Assembly: GCA_017553505.1 (NCBI GenBank)
Contig: JAFZLD010000022.1
Location: 62,001-126,000, forward strand
Length of the DNA: 64,000 bases
From: Lachnospiraceae bacterium
GTDB lineage: Bacteria > Bacillota > Clostridia > Lachnospirales > Lachnospiraceae
Reading direction: 5' to 3'
Below are positions 25,651 through 33,735 of this stretch, piece after piece (position 1 is the first letter of the stretch; each line of letters begins with the position of its first letter). Below the pieces are notes generated by a model. The model searched no databases and had not been told where the DNA came from. It saw nothing but the letters and a program-made list of their open reading frames with translations. The position numbers were made by a program, and so were the translations under genes.

Positions 25651-26548
25651 GGTTGCGGCGGTGCTTTTGTGCCTGCTCTTTATGTGCGGGTGCGCGAACT
25701 GTGAGAACGGAGCTTTCGGTGATGCGGGATATACCGTTGATGAGGTAAATCTTGAGGTTGGACTTGAAAAGCCGATAAAGCTTATTGTGGTCAACGACCT
25801 TCACCTTCAGATTGACAACGACGAGATAGCGCCGGATCAGAAAGAATTCATGACTAACAGAGTTCAGGAGTTCGCAACGGACGGCCTTACGACGGAGAAG
25901 CGTTGGAAGAAGCTGCCGGTACTGATTAACAAAGAAGAAGCTGATTATGTACTTTTTGTCGGTGATATGCTCGATTTCAATTCGGAAGCTACGACTTCGG
26001 CACTCAGAGAAGGTGTTGAAAAGTTTAATAAGCCACTTCTTTATGTAAGAGCCGATCATGATATAGAGAATTACTGGCAGCCGGCCAATGACTGGGTTAA
26101 GTCTATGGAGCGACAGGCATCCATAAGCGACAACAGCGCGTTGATTGTGGCCGAGCTTGAAGAAATAATACTTATGGGAGTCAATTACAGTCAGAATGAC
26201 ATTGCTGAGGAGACTCTTGAGCAGATTAAAGAGGTAATGGGCAGAGGTAAGCCTGTTATTGTGGTAATGCACATACCGATTGGGCAGGATGAAGGAACTG
26301 AACTTCAGGCGCGTTCTGAGGAAGTTCGAGGAGGCAGACACCTCTATATCGGCCGTGGCGGAGATAAAGAGCCCAACAACTACACCGCTGCTTTTATCGA
26401 CATGATTTATGCGGAAGATTCGCCGGTTGTGGCTGTATTTGCGGGACACCTTCATGCCGAGTGGGAAGGAAAGGTCAGCAAGAATGCGATAGAGCACATC
26501 TTCGCACCCTGCTTCATGAATAATATCGGAATTGTAAATATTAAATAA
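25637..26548 (+). CDS. Calcineurin-like metallophosphoesterase, probable lipoprotein
   Basis: 303 residues from a GTG at 25637, chosen because AAGGAG lies 7 bases upstream and the product then starts M-R-R-I-R-V with a proper signal peptide. An in-frame ATG at 25613 lacks a good site. The signal peptide ends in L-L-F-M-C-G-C, a possible lipobox, so it is probably membrane-tethered outside the cell. Metallophosphatase motifs: N-D-L-H (first Asp/His pair), G-D-M-L-D, then R-A-D-H-D where GNHE is usual, V-V-M-H and A-G-H-L-H-A-E. The Asn of the GNH motif is replaced, which may alter metal binding. It may hydrolyse an extracellular phosphoester; no substrate is indicated. Codon use is like its neighbours. 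Confidence 0.8.
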   Translation: MRRIRVAAVLLCLLFMCGCANCENGAFGDAGYTVDEVNLEVGLEKPIKLIVVNDLHLQIDNDEIAPDQKEFMTNRVQEFATDGLTTEKRWKKLPVLINKEEADYVLFVGDMLDFNSEATTSALREGVEKFNKPLLYVRADHDIENYWQPANDWVKSMERQASISDNSALIVAELEEIILMGVNYSQNDIAEETLEQIKEVMGRGKPVIVVMHIPIGQDEGTELQARSEEVRGGRHLYIGRGGDKEPNNYTAAFIDMIYAEDSPVVAVFAGHLHAEWEGKVSKNAIEHIFAPCFMNNIGIVNIK

Positions 26549-26567
26549 GGTCCGGAGGGCTGTTTAA

Positions 26568-27869
26568 TTGCAGATTATTTTATTATCCGGCGGTTCGGGT
26601 AAGAGACTTTGGCCTCTTTCCAACGACGTCAGATCCAAACAATTTATTAAGTTTTTTAAGACCGAAGACGGCGGCCATGAGTCTATGGTGCAGCGCATGT
26701 ACAACGGAATCAAAAGGGTCATCCCCGATGCCGACATTACTGTTGCTACCGGTAAGTCCCAGGCTTCGAGCCTCATGAATCAGCTAGGAGAATCCGTGGA
26801 AATATGTGTGGAGCCTGCGAGAAGAGATACTTTTCCTGCAATAGCTCTTGCTGCGGCATTCCTCAAGTATGTGAAGAACATCGATGAAGAGGAGGCTGTT
26901 GTGGTCTGCCCCGTGGACCCTTATGTGGAAGACGATTACTTCGAGGCGATTTGTCGCATCGGCGAGGCGGTAAAAGAAAACGGCGCCAACATCACACTTA
27001 TGGGCATTAAGCCTACCTACCCCAGCGAGAAGTATGGCTACATCGTACCCCGCGAGGACGGAACCGTTGAGTCCTTCAAGGAGAAGCCCGATTTAGAAGG
27101 TGCCAAGGCACTTCTTCAAAAGAACGCGCTCTGGAACGGTGGTGTATTCGGCTTTAAGCTCGGATACATGATCGGTAAGACTCACGAATTCATCGATTAC
27201 AAAGACTTTACAGATTTGAAGGCTAGATATGACAGCCTTACGAAGATCAGCATAGACTACGCAGTCGTGGAGAAAGAACAGAACATCAGGGTGATTTCTT
27301 TTGGCGGCGACTGGATGGACGTGGGAACCTGGAAGACGCTTACGGATGTTATGGAAGAGCATTCCGTGGGCAACGTGCATTTCGACGACACTTGCGAGAA
27401 TACTCATGTGATTAACGAGATTGATGTGCCGATTCTTGCCATGGGACTTAAGAATGTGGTAGTTGCGGCGAGCGCCGACGGTATTATCGTGGCCGATAAG
27501 AATCAGTCGAGCTACATGAAGCCCTATGTCGACAAGATTGAGGGGCCTGTAATGTATGCCGAGAAATCTTGGGGCAGTTACAGGGTTCTTGATATAGAAG
27601 ATGCCGGAATGACGGTTAAAGTGACACTCATGCCGGGACATTCCATGAACTATCACAGTCACGAGCGTCGTGACGAAATCTGGACGGTTATCGAGGGCGA
27701 AGGTGTTGCGATTGTAGACGGCAAGAACAGAGAGGTGGGTATCGGTGATACGATATTCCTTCCGAGGGGATGCAAGCACACCATCAAGGCAACAACGTTA
27801 CTTAAGGTGATGGAGGTTCAGGTAGGAACCGACATTGATGTCAAGGATAAGATTAAACACGAATTATGA
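26568..27869 (+). CDS. manC: Mannose-1-phosphate guanylyltransferase with cupin domain
   Basis: 433 residues from a TTG at 26568, with CGGAGGG 9 bases upstream; the product begins MQIILLSGGSGKRLWPLS, the nucleotidyltransferase signature. E-K-P-D and D-V-G-T-W motifs complete the GDP-mannose pyrophosphorylase domain. The last 100 residues are a cupin (P-G-H-S-M-N-Y-H-S-H...E-I-W-T-V-I-E-G) like the mannose-6-phosphate isomerase part of bifunctional enzymes. It makes GDP-mannose from GTP and mannose-1-phosphate. gmd and fcl about 9 kb downstream would convert GDP-mannose to GDP-L-fucose. It overlaps the next gene by ATGA. Confidence 0.92.
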   Translation: MQIILLSGGSGKRLWPLSNDVRSKQFIKFFKTEDGGHESMVQRMYNGIKRVIPDADITVATGKSQASSLMNQLGESVEICVEPARRDTFPAIALAAAFLKYVKNIDEEEAVVVCPVDPYVEDDYFEAICRIGEAVKENGANITLMGIKPTYPSEKYGYIVPREDGTVESFKEKPDLEGAKALLQKNALWNGGVFGFKLGYMIGKTHEFIDYKDFTDLKARYDSLTKISIDYAVVEKEQNIRVISFGGDWMDVGTWKTLTDVMEEHSVGNVHFDDTCENTHVINEIDVPILAMGLKNVVVAASADGIIVADKNQSSYMKPYVDKIEGPVMYAEKSWGSYRVLDIEDAGMTVKVTLMPGHSMNYHSHERRDEIWTVIEGEGVAIVDGKNREVGIGDTIFLPRGCKHTIKATTLLKVMEVQVGTDIDVKDKIKHEL

Positions 27870-28960
27870 GCGAAAAGACGGTAAAAAAAAGAAACGCAAA
27901 TATGGAACTTTTGAGGCTGCTCTCCATGTTTATGGTAGTCATGCTTCATGCAATCGGCAAGAGCAATCTGCTTAACAATCCCGACGTGGGAATTACCGGC
28001 AACTGCATTATTGCATGGATATTGGAAGCTATGTCCCTGTGCGCGGTCAATGTATTTATATTGATTTCGGGATACTTTCTTATTGACTCGAAGTTTAAGC
28101 TGGGAAGACTTGTTGAACTTCTGGCGGAGATGATTTTCTATTCTCTCGGAACCTTCCTTGTGTGCATGCTTCTCGGCGTGGATATACATGAGGAGATTAA
28201 TACGTATTTTCTTTTGCATACGGTGTTCCCGGTGCATATGAATCTGTTCTGGTTCCTTACGGCGTATGTATTCATCTACATTATGCTGCCTATTATTCAG
28301 GCCGGTGTTAAGAACATATCGCAAAAGCAGTTCAGGATTGTGCTTAACCTTCTTCTGATATTCGAATGCGGCTTTAAGAGTTGCCTGCCTTTCAGATTCG
28401 AGGAGGATGAGTTCGGATACAATCTGCTTTGGTTCCTGACGGTATTCCTGCTCGGCGCGTATATTAAGCAGTACGGCCTTCGATTCTTTACGAAGCCTTA
28501 CAAGGGCTGGATTTGTTACGCGATTCAGGTTGTGCTTATTCTTTTTGAAACAGGTACAATCAACAGAGTATATACTAAGTACGGTCATATGGAGACCATC
28601 AGGAAGGTTGCGACGGAGTACAATCACCTGTTTGTATTGCTGGCGGCGGTCGGCATGTTCGCGGCGTTCCTCAGTGCCAAGCCCATGAATGAAAAGGTCG
28701 GCAAGGTTGTGTGTGCACTGTCACCCATGGCACTTGGTGTGTATCTTGTTCATGAGAACTTGTCGCTACGATATAACTGGCAGAAGTGGCTCGGAATCTA
28801 CGACTCTCTTGAGAAACCTACGCTTCAGTTTGTGGGCGGTTTGTTACTGGCGGCGCTTATCATATTTGTGTGCGGCCTTGCAATCGACTTTGTAAGAATA
28901 CAGATATTTAAACTGTTTAAAATGATTTTTGGTAAGATATTTGTAAAGAATGAAACTTGA
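27866..28960 (+). CDS. Membrane acyltransferase 3 family protein
   Basis: 364 residues with about ten transmembrane helices. The first helix carries N-M-E-L-L-R-L-L-S-M-F-M-V-V-M-L-H-A, with the conserved Arg and His of acyltransferase-3 enzymes (OafA/WecH-like), which O-acetylate or succinylate surface glycans across the membrane. No SGNH extension is present. It begins in the manC stop (ATGA) and overlaps the following GT2 by 11 bases, so it belongs to a compact glycan-modification unit. Target glycan unknown. Confidence 0.88.
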   Translation: MSEKTVKKRNANMELLRLLSMFMVVMLHAIGKSNLLNNPDVGITGNCIIAWILEAMSLCAVNVFILISGYFLIDSKFKLGRLVELLAEMIFYSLGTFLVCMLLGVDIHEEINTYFLLHTVFPVHMNLFWFLTAYVFIYIMLPIIQAGVKNISQKQFRIVLNLLLIFECGFKSCLPFRFEEDEFGYNLLWFLTVFLLGAYIKQYGLRFFTKPYKGWICYAIQVVLILFETGTINRVYTKYGHMETIRKVATEYNHLFVLLAAVGMFAAFLSAKPMNEKVGKVVCALSPMALGVYLVHENLSLRYNWQKWLGIYDSLEKPTLQFVGGLLLAALIIFVCGLAIDFVRIQIFKLFKMIFGKIFVKNET

Positions 28961-29756
28961 ATTGCTGATATCGGCGGTTAATGCCAATCCTGAGAGCTTA
29001 ATAAGAAAGATGCGCGTTGCGACGGATGCTGTGCTTATTAATCAATGCGGACGGGAAGAGTCCGTAGAGGTTAAGGTGGACGGCGGATGTGTGCGCGTTT
29101 TTTCTTTTGCCGAAAAGGGTGTCGGAAAGAGCCGTAACAGGGCGATAGATGCGGCGCAGGGCGACATTGTGCTGTTCGCGGACGATGATATTGTGTACGA
29201 GGACGGATACGAGAAGCGCGTGCTTGCGGAGTTCGAGGCGCATCCCGAGGCGGAGGCTTTGTTCTTTAACTTAGAAGTGTGTCCGGAGCGCAGGACGTAT
29301 TACAACACGGATTACAAGCGCGTGCATATTTGGAACGGCGGAAGGTATCCGGCTTACAGTATTGCGGTGAGGCGTGAGGTGCTGGTACGGAGTGGGGTGA
29401 GATTCTCCGAGCTGTTCGGCGGCGGAGCCAGGTATTCCTGCGGTGAGGACAGTCTGTTTATCAGAGATTGCCTAAAGGCCGGGATTAAGATGTACAGGAC
29501 ACCCGTATTAATCGGTAAAGAAGAACCTCGAGAGGGCGGGGGGTCCACTTGGTTTAAAGGCTATGACGAAAAATACTTTTTTGACCGCGGAGTGTTGTAT
29601 GCACATCTGTACGGAGCGCTGGCGGCGCCCATGGGACTCAGATATGTATATGCCAAGAAGAGTCTAATGTGCAGGGATATTCCGTGGAAACAGGCATACA
29701 AGATACTTAAAAAGGGTATCATGGAGGGACGCGATGGACTGCGTAACATTAGGTAA
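28950..29756 (+). CDS. Family 2 glycosyltransferase
   Basis: 268 residues. A GT-A core is shown by G-K-S-R-N-R-A-I-D-A-A and the DXD-type F-A-D-D-D-I (about 75-80), then G-G-G-A-R-Y-S-C-G-E-D-S-L-F in the acceptor half, the usual ED motif. The first strand is unusual for GT2 (L-L-I-S-A-V-N-A) and there is no transmembrane helix. It probably transfers a sugar onto a lipid-linked or surface acceptor. Its start lies inside the acyltransferase gene, and its 3' end contains the start and ribosome binding site of the next gene. Confidence 0.85.
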   Translation: MKLELLISAVNANPESLIRKMRVATDAVLINQCGREESVEVKVDGGCVRVFSFAEKGVGKSRNRAIDAAQGDIVLFADDDIVYEDGYEKRVLAEFEAHPEAEALFFNLEVCPERRTYYNTDYKRVHIWNGGRYPAYSIAVRREVLVRSGVRFSELFGGGARYSCGEDSLFIRDCLKAGIKMYRTPVLIGKEEPREGGGSTWFKGYDEKYFFDRGVLYAHLYGALAAPMGLRYVYAKKSLMCRDIPWKQAYKILKKGIMEGRDGLRNIR

Positions 29757-30762
29757 GACAGGTATTACAACCAACAAGAATGCGTTTGGCGCGCTCCCGG
29801 TACAGAGAGTCACGGACGATGTGGCGGTTGAAATTTTAAGAAGAGCATATGAAGGCGGCATGACATTCTTTGACACCGCCAGATACTATACAGACAGTGA
29901 AAAGAAACTGGGACTGGCTTTTGAAGGTATGCGCGAGAAGATTTTCATCGCGACCAAGACCGGAGCTCAGACGGCGGAAGGCTTTTGGAAGGATCTTGAG
30001 ACTTCACTCAGCCTCCTTAAGACAGATTATGTGGATATCTATCAGTTCCATAACCCCGCATTCTGCCCCAAGCCCGGCGACGGAACCGGTCTTTATGAGG
30101 CTATGCTTGAGGCTAAGGCTCAGGGCAAGGTGCGTCACATCGGTATTACTAACCACAGGCTTGCGGTAGCGCGTGAGGCTATCGAGTCGGGACTTTATGA
30201 GACGTTGCAGTTTCCTTTCTGCTACCTTGCTACAGATAAGGACATTGAGATTGTTAAGATGTGCAAGGATGCCGGCATGGGATTTATCGCGATGAAATCG
30301 CTTTCGGGCGGTCTTATCAATAATGCAAAAGCAGCGTATGCTTTTGCCGCACAGTACGACAATGTGCTTCCTATCTGGGGTATCCAGAAGATGACGGAGC
30401 TTGAGGAGTTCTTATCCTTCATTAAGAACCCGCCGACCATGACTCCCGAGATTGAGGCGCTTATCGACCATGACAAGAAAGAATTAAGCGGAGATTTCTG
30501 CCGAGGCTGCGGTTATTGTATGCCGTGCCCGATGGGAATCGAGATTAACAATATGGCGCGCATGAGCCTCATGCTCAGACGTGCTCCGAGTGATGCTCAG
30601 CTTACGCCCGAGATGCAGGCCAAGATGATGAAAATCGAGGATTGCATACATTGCAACAGTTGCGCTTCGAAGTGTCCTTACGGACTCGACACCCCGGCGC
30701 TTCTTAAGAAAAATCTTGAGGACTACAAAGAAGTTTTGGCCGGTCGGACAAAGGTCTGCTGA
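29734..30762 (+). CDS. Aldo/keto reductase with two ferredoxin-type [4Fe-4S] motifs
   Basis: 342 residues. The N-terminal TIM barrel has D-T-A-R-Y-Y (Asp and Tyr), A-T-K-T-G (Lys) and Y-Q-F-H-N (His), the four aldo/keto reductase catalytic residues. The C-terminal part carries cysteine motifs CRGCGYCMPCPMG from C256 and CIHCNSCASKCPYG from C304, typical of the Fe-S aldo/keto reductases of anaerobes. Electron donor and substrate are unknown. Translation starts 23 bases inside the GT2 gene, supported by GGAGGG six bases before the ATG. No terminator hairpin was seen directly after the stop. Confidence 0.92.
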   Translation: MDCVTLGKTGITTNKNAFGALPVQRVTDDVAVEILRRAYEGGMTFFDTARYYTDSEKKLGLAFEGMREKIFIATKTGAQTAEGFWKDLETSLSLLKTDYVDIYQFHNPAFCPKPGDGTGLYEAMLEAKAQGKVRHIGITNHRLAVAREAIESGLYETLQFPFCYLATDKDIEIVKMCKDAGMGFIAMKSLSGGLINNAKAAYAFAAQYDNVLPIWGIQKMTELEEFLSFIKNPPTMTPEIEALIDHDKKELSGDFCRGCGYCMPCPMGIEINNMARMSLMLRRAPSDAQLTPEMQAKMMKIEDCIHCNSCASKCPYGLDTPALLKKNLEDYKEVLAGRTKVC

Positions 30763-30792
30763 TAACATTTTTAGAATGCGAATTTGTCGCGT

Positions 30793-30807
30793 AATAAAAC
30801 GTTTTCC
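30793..30807. promoter_or_regulatory. cre-like palindrome upstream of HPr
   Basis: AATAAAACGTTTTCC contains the perfect palindrome AAAACGTTTT and matches about 12 of 15 positions of the CcpA operator consensus. It lies about 25 bases upstream of the HPr promoter -35. AT-rich chance matches are common, so this is tentative. Confidence 0.3.
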
Positions 30808-30831
30808 CTAGAGTTTTCATAAAACTTTAAC

Positions 30832-30860
30832 TTGTTTCGTTAATAGTTTGATGATATAGT
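30832..30860 (+). promoter_or_regulatory. Promoter of the HPr gene
   Basis: TTGTTT (30832-30837), a 17-base spacer and TATAGT (30855-30860), with a TGA extension immediately before the -10. Transcription would start near 30867, about 95 bases before the HPr ATG. Confidence 0.6.
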
Positions 30861-30876
30861 TATCTTGTTGAGAGCG

Positions 30877-30901
30877 GTACTTTTCTTTTGCGCAAAAGTA
30901 C
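30877..30901 (+). repeat. Hairpin in the 5' leader of HPr
   Basis: GTACTTTT (30877-30884) pairs exactly with AAAAGTAC (30894-30901); outer AGCG (30873-30876) can pair with CGCT (30910-30913). It lies at the very start of the predicted transcript, and no T-run follows. It may stabilise the mRNA. Confidence 0.6.
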
Positions 30902-30961
30902 GTTTGAAACGCTAAGAAGGTTGGGGGTAAGACCTAATTTACCATACGGAGGTCAGTTTAA

Positions 30962-31225
30962 ATGGTAAGTCAGAAAGTTACAATTAAAAACCCTACAGGG
31001 CTACACCTAAGACCCGCAGGCATCCTATGCAAGGAAGCTATGCAGTTTAAATCACTTATCACTTTTTCCTATGGGGATAACACAGCTAACGCCAAGAGTG
31101 TACTCAGCGTACTCGGCGCCTGTGTCAAATGTGGTGACGAAATTGTATTTGTCTGTGAGGGCGAAGACGAGGATGAAGCTTTAGAAAAGCTTGTGGAAGT
31201 CGTCGAAAGCGGTCTTGGAGAATAA
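30962..31225 (+). CDS. ptsH: HPr-type phosphocarrier protein
   Basis: 87 residues. The active-site His15 lies in TGLHLRPAG and regulatory Ser46 in NAKSVLSV at exactly the canonical positions, so it could serve both phosphotransfer in the sugar PTS and HPrK-dependent catabolite control in Firmicutes. The Ser46 helix (KSVLSVLGA) differs from the usual KSIMGVMSLG. It also has cysteines at positions 23, 54 and 57. The short acidic C-terminus is normal. GGAGG lies 9 bases before the ATG. It is a single-gene unit between its own promoter and a strong terminator. A Crh-like regulator is excluded by His15. Confidence 0.9.
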   Translation: MVSQKVTIKNPTGLHLRPAGILCKEAMQFKSLITFSYGDNTANAKSVLSVLGACVKCGDEIVFVCEGEDEDEALEKLVEVVESGLGE

Positions 31226-31237
31226 TATGAATTTTGG

Positions 31238-31271
31238 TACCCCATTCCCTTGCGGAATGGGGTATTCTTTT
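31238..31271 (+). terminator. Intrinsic terminator after HPr
   Basis: An 11-base perfect stem, TACCCCATTCC (31238-31248) with GGAATGGGGTA (31254-31264), a 5-base loop, and TTCTTTT directly after. Confidence 0.95.
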
Positions 31272-31278
31272 GTATACT

Positions 31279-31298
31279 TGCTTTAATAAATTAAAGCA
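31279..31298. repeat. Inverted repeat upstream of leuA
   Basis: TGCTTTAA (31279-31286) and TTAAAGCA (31291-31298) are exact reverse complements around TAAA. The position about 70 bases before the leuA start would suit an operator or a leader hairpin. No leucine-rich leader peptide or T-box-like sequence was seen in this short region. Confidence 0.5.
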
Positions 31299-31368
31299 GA
31301 AAAATTTTACAGTGTATATAAGTGCCATACCCGGGCGCTTGAACAATATATCCACAGGAGGAAAGAAA

Positions 31369-33039
31369 ATGCTTAACTACAAACGTTATCGCAGAAATCC
31401 GGTATTCAAATATCCGGAGAGAACATGGGTTGACAAAGAAATAGAAAAGGCGCCTATATGGTGCAGCGTCGACCTAAGGGACGGTAACCAGGCGCTAATA
31501 GACCCGATGGTAGTAAGCGAGAAGATAGAGCTTTTTGAGTACATGGTCAAGATGGGGTTCAAGGAAATCGAAGTCGGCTTCCCGGCAGCCAGTCAGATTG
31601 AATTTGACTTCTTGCGCGAGCTTATCGAGAGAAAGCTCATCCCCGACGACGTAAAGCCTCAGGTACTTACCCAGTGCCGCGAAGAGCTCATCGACAGAAC
31701 TTTTGAATCCATACAGGGCTGTAAATCCGCCATCGTGCACATATACAACTCAACTTCCGTGCTCCAGAGAGATGTGGTATTCCACATGACCAAGGACCAG
31801 ATTAAACAGATAGCCATCGACGGCACCAGAATGGTCAAAGAACGTGCCGCTAAATTCGACGGCAAGATTATCCTCGAGTACTCACCCGAGTCCTTCACCG
31901 GCACCGAACCCGAGTACGCTTTGGAAGTATGTGAAGCAGTATTAAAAGAATGGGGCGCATCCAAGGACAACAAGGTAATCATCAACCTTCCTTCGACAGT
32001 TGAGATGACCACCCCGAACGTATACGCAGACATCATTGAGTGGTGCAACACGCACTTCTCCGACAGAGAATCCGTAATATTAAGCGTTCACCCTCACAAC
32101 GACCGTGGCACAGGCGTTGCGGCTACAGAGCTTGCACTTCTTGCAGGTGCTGACAGAGTAGAGGGAACCCTCTTCGGTAACGGCGAGAGAACAGGTAACG
32201 TAGATATCCTCAACGTAGCCTACAACATGTTCTCGCAGGGTATCAATCCCGAACTTGAGCTTTCGCATATCAATGATATTATTGAGATTTATGAGCGTCT
32301 CGTTAAGATGCCTATCCACCCTCGTCATCCTTATGCGGGCAAGCTTGTATTTACTGCTTTTTCCGGCTCCCATCAGGACGCTATCAACAAGGGTATCAAG
32401 GCTATGCGCGAGCGTGGCGGCGAGTACTGGGAGGTTCCGTACCTTCCCATCGATCCCGCGGACATCGGCAGAGAGTACGAGCCCATCGTTCGTATCAACT
32501 CCCAGTCCGGCAAGGGCGGCGTAGCGTTCGTAATGGATACCTACTTCGGCTTCAAGCTTCCGAAAGGAATGCACAAGGAATTTGCCAACGTTATCCAAAG
32601 CATCTCCGAGAAACAGGGTGAAGTATCTCCCGAGGAAATCATGGATGCTTTCGACAGAGAGTATCTTGCTACCAATACTCCTTACCACTTCGAGAAGATG
32701 AGCGTTACCGACAATCAGGGCGAAAGAAGGGAAGAATTCGATACCGAAGTTACCCTCGAATTCACCGACCATGGTACGAGAAAGAGCTTCACTGCAGCCG
32801 GCAATGGTCCTATCGATGCGGTTAAGCGCGGCATCATTCAGAACCTCGGCCTTGATATTAAGATCCTCGACTACGAAGAGCATGCATTGCAGGCAGGTTC
32901 CAACTCCAAGGCTGCGGCTTACATCCATCTCCTTGATGTCGAAACCGGCAGCGTAACCTACGGTGTAGGCGTAAGCTCCAACATTACCAGAGCCTCCGTA
33001 TATGCTATATTCTCGGCAATGAACAGGCTGTTTAAGTAA
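31369..33039 (+). CDS. leuA: 2-isopropylmalate synthase, long (LeuA2-type) form
   Basis: 556 residues from the ATG at 31369 (AGGAGG 6 bases upstream). An open frame back to 31234 crosses the HPr terminator and is not real. First committed step of leucine synthesis: acetyl-CoA plus 2-ketoisovalerate gives 2-isopropylmalate. Catalytic features: D35-L-R-D-G-N-Q at the start of the TIM barrel, H241-P-H243-N-D-R-G metal ligands, and G-N-G-E-R-T-G-N-V-D. Residues from about 430 on form the leucine-binding regulatory domain (T-Y-G-V-G-V-S-S-N-I near the end). This length and N-terminus (Y-R-R-N-P-V-F-K-Y-P-E-R-T-W) match the actinobacterial-type long LeuA. It stands alone, without leuBCD. Confidence 0.95.
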   Translation: MLNYKRYRRNPVFKYPERTWVDKEIEKAPIWCSVDLRDGNQALIDPMVVSEKIELFEYMVKMGFKEIEVGFPAASQIEFDFLRELIERKLIPDDVKPQVLTQCREELIDRTFESIQGCKSAIVHIYNSTSVLQRDVVFHMTKDQIKQIAIDGTRMVKERAAKFDGKIILEYSPESFTGTEPEYALEVCEAVLKEWGASKDNKVIINLPSTVEMTTPNVYADIIEWCNTHFSDRESVILSVHPHNDRGTGVAATELALLAGADRVEGTLFGNGERTGNVDILNVAYNMFSQGINPELELSHINDIIEIYERLVKMPIHPRHPYAGKLVFTAFSGSHQDAINKGIKAMRERGGEYWEVPYLPIDPADIGREYEPIVRINSQSGKGGVAFVMDTYFGFKLPKGMHKEFANVIQSISEKQGEVSPEEIMDAFDREYLATNTPYHFEKMSVTDNQGERREEFDTEVTLEFTDHGTRKSFTAAGNGPIDAVKRGIIQNLGLDIKILDYEEHALQAGSNSKAAAYIHLLDVETGSVTYGVGVSSNITRASVYAIFSAMNRLFK

Positions 33040-33062
33040 ATTTATAGTTATTTAATTGTTTT

Positions 33063-33105
33063 AAAAAGTTGCATCCGAGGTTAATGATTTCGGATGCGAC
33101 TTTTT
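33063..33105 (+). terminator. Intrinsic terminator after leuA
   Basis: AAAAAGTTGCATCCGA (33063-33078) pairs with TCGGATGCGACTTTTT (33090-33105), with one G-U or mismatch position. The stem ends in a T-run, and the A-run on the other side lets it work in both directions. Confidence 0.92.
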
Positions 33106-33242
33106 GCATCAATAATAAACACGCGGTCTGATAATCGCTTTGTAGTTGGTACAAGACTCTATTTCGGCAGGGAAATAGCATGATAGATAAATAATAAGAC
33201 GCTAAAATGAGCGCTTATATCGCAACATTGCGAGTGTTTATA

Positions 33243-33271
33243 TTGACAAACGGTGGTTATCGACCTATAAT
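33243..33271 (+). promoter_or_regulatory. Consensus vegetative promoter of the bacteriocin-like gene
   Basis: TTGACA (33243-33248), a 17-base spacer and TATAAT (33266-33271), a full match to the sigma-A consensus, 58 bases before the ATG at 33330. The stretch 33106-33242 before it is AT-rich with no gene recognised. Confidence 0.85.
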
Positions 33272-33329
33272 CTGAATTGTACATATAGGCTATATGGAAT
33301 CATAATTGGTATAAAGGAGAGTATATTTA

Positions 33330-33674
33330 ATGAAAATTAAGAAATTAGTTGCAGTATTAACTGTCAGCGCAATGCTGATTGGCTCGTCTATGTCCTCTAT
33401 GGCGCTTGACGGAAGCAGTAGCGGACATAGTTTTTCTGAAGCTTGGGAAGTGAGTGTAACAGGTGATGATGGCAGCGCTGTATTGACTTATGGATACAAT
33501 ACAGATTGGATTAATGAAGATTATTCATGGGCATATCATTATTCTAAAAACCATTACGCATCTTTGACTAACGGAAAAGGCAGTTTCTCCGGATCGAATA
33601 AGGATGGCGGCAAGTGGTCCAAAATAGAGGTAACCCATAACGGAACATCTGTTTCCTACAGTAATAATTACTAA
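33330..33674 (+). CDS. Lactococcin 972-like secreted bacteriocin precursor
   Basis: 114 residues. A Sec signal peptide (MKIKKLVAVL...SSMA, cleavage near residue 25) leads to a mature peptide of about 89 residues without cysteines. The mature part is rich in Gly, Ser, Tyr and Trp. It carries D-Y-S-W-A-Y-H-Y-S-K-N-H-Y-A-S-L followed by a Gly/Ser run, then G-G-K-W-S-K-I, the pattern of lactococcin 972 family peptides (Y-S-x-Y-x-H-x-x-K-x-H, later W-[AS]-K). Lactococcin 972 itself binds lipid II and blocks septum formation. The downstream membrane protein and ABC ATPase genes match the partners of that family. AAAGGAG lies before the ATG, and a hairpin follows the gene. The activity is inferred, not shown. 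Confidence 0.75.
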   Translation: MKIKKLVAVLTVSAMLIGSSMSSMALDGSSSGHSFSEAWEVSVTGDDGSAVLTYGYNTDWINEDYSWAYHYSKNHYASLTNGKGSFSGSNKDGGKWSKIEVTHNGTSVSYSNNY

Positions 33675-33690
33675 AAGGAGTACAACGATT

Positions 33691-33723
33691 AAGAGTGGTC
33701 GGGTATCCGGCCACTCTTTTTCT
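33691..33723 (+). terminator. Read-through terminator between bacteriocin and immunity/export genes
   Basis: AAGAGTGGTCGG (33691-33702) pairs with CCGGCCACTCTT (33707-33718), with one G-U, around GTAT and followed by TTTTTCTT. The three downstream genes have no obvious promoter, so partial read-through probably sets a high peptide-to-transporter ratio. Confidence 0.85.
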
Positions 33724-33735
33724 TGAAAACAGAAG

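Noticed and set aside
25622..26497. 291-codon open frame opposite the phosphoesterase lipoprotein
   Set aside because: The plus-strand frame has clear metallophosphatase motifs; the antisense product has none.
31234..31368. Upstream extension of leuA
   Set aside because: It includes the HPr terminator hairpin. The ATG at 31369 has AGGAGG at the right distance and gives the normal LeuA N-terminus.
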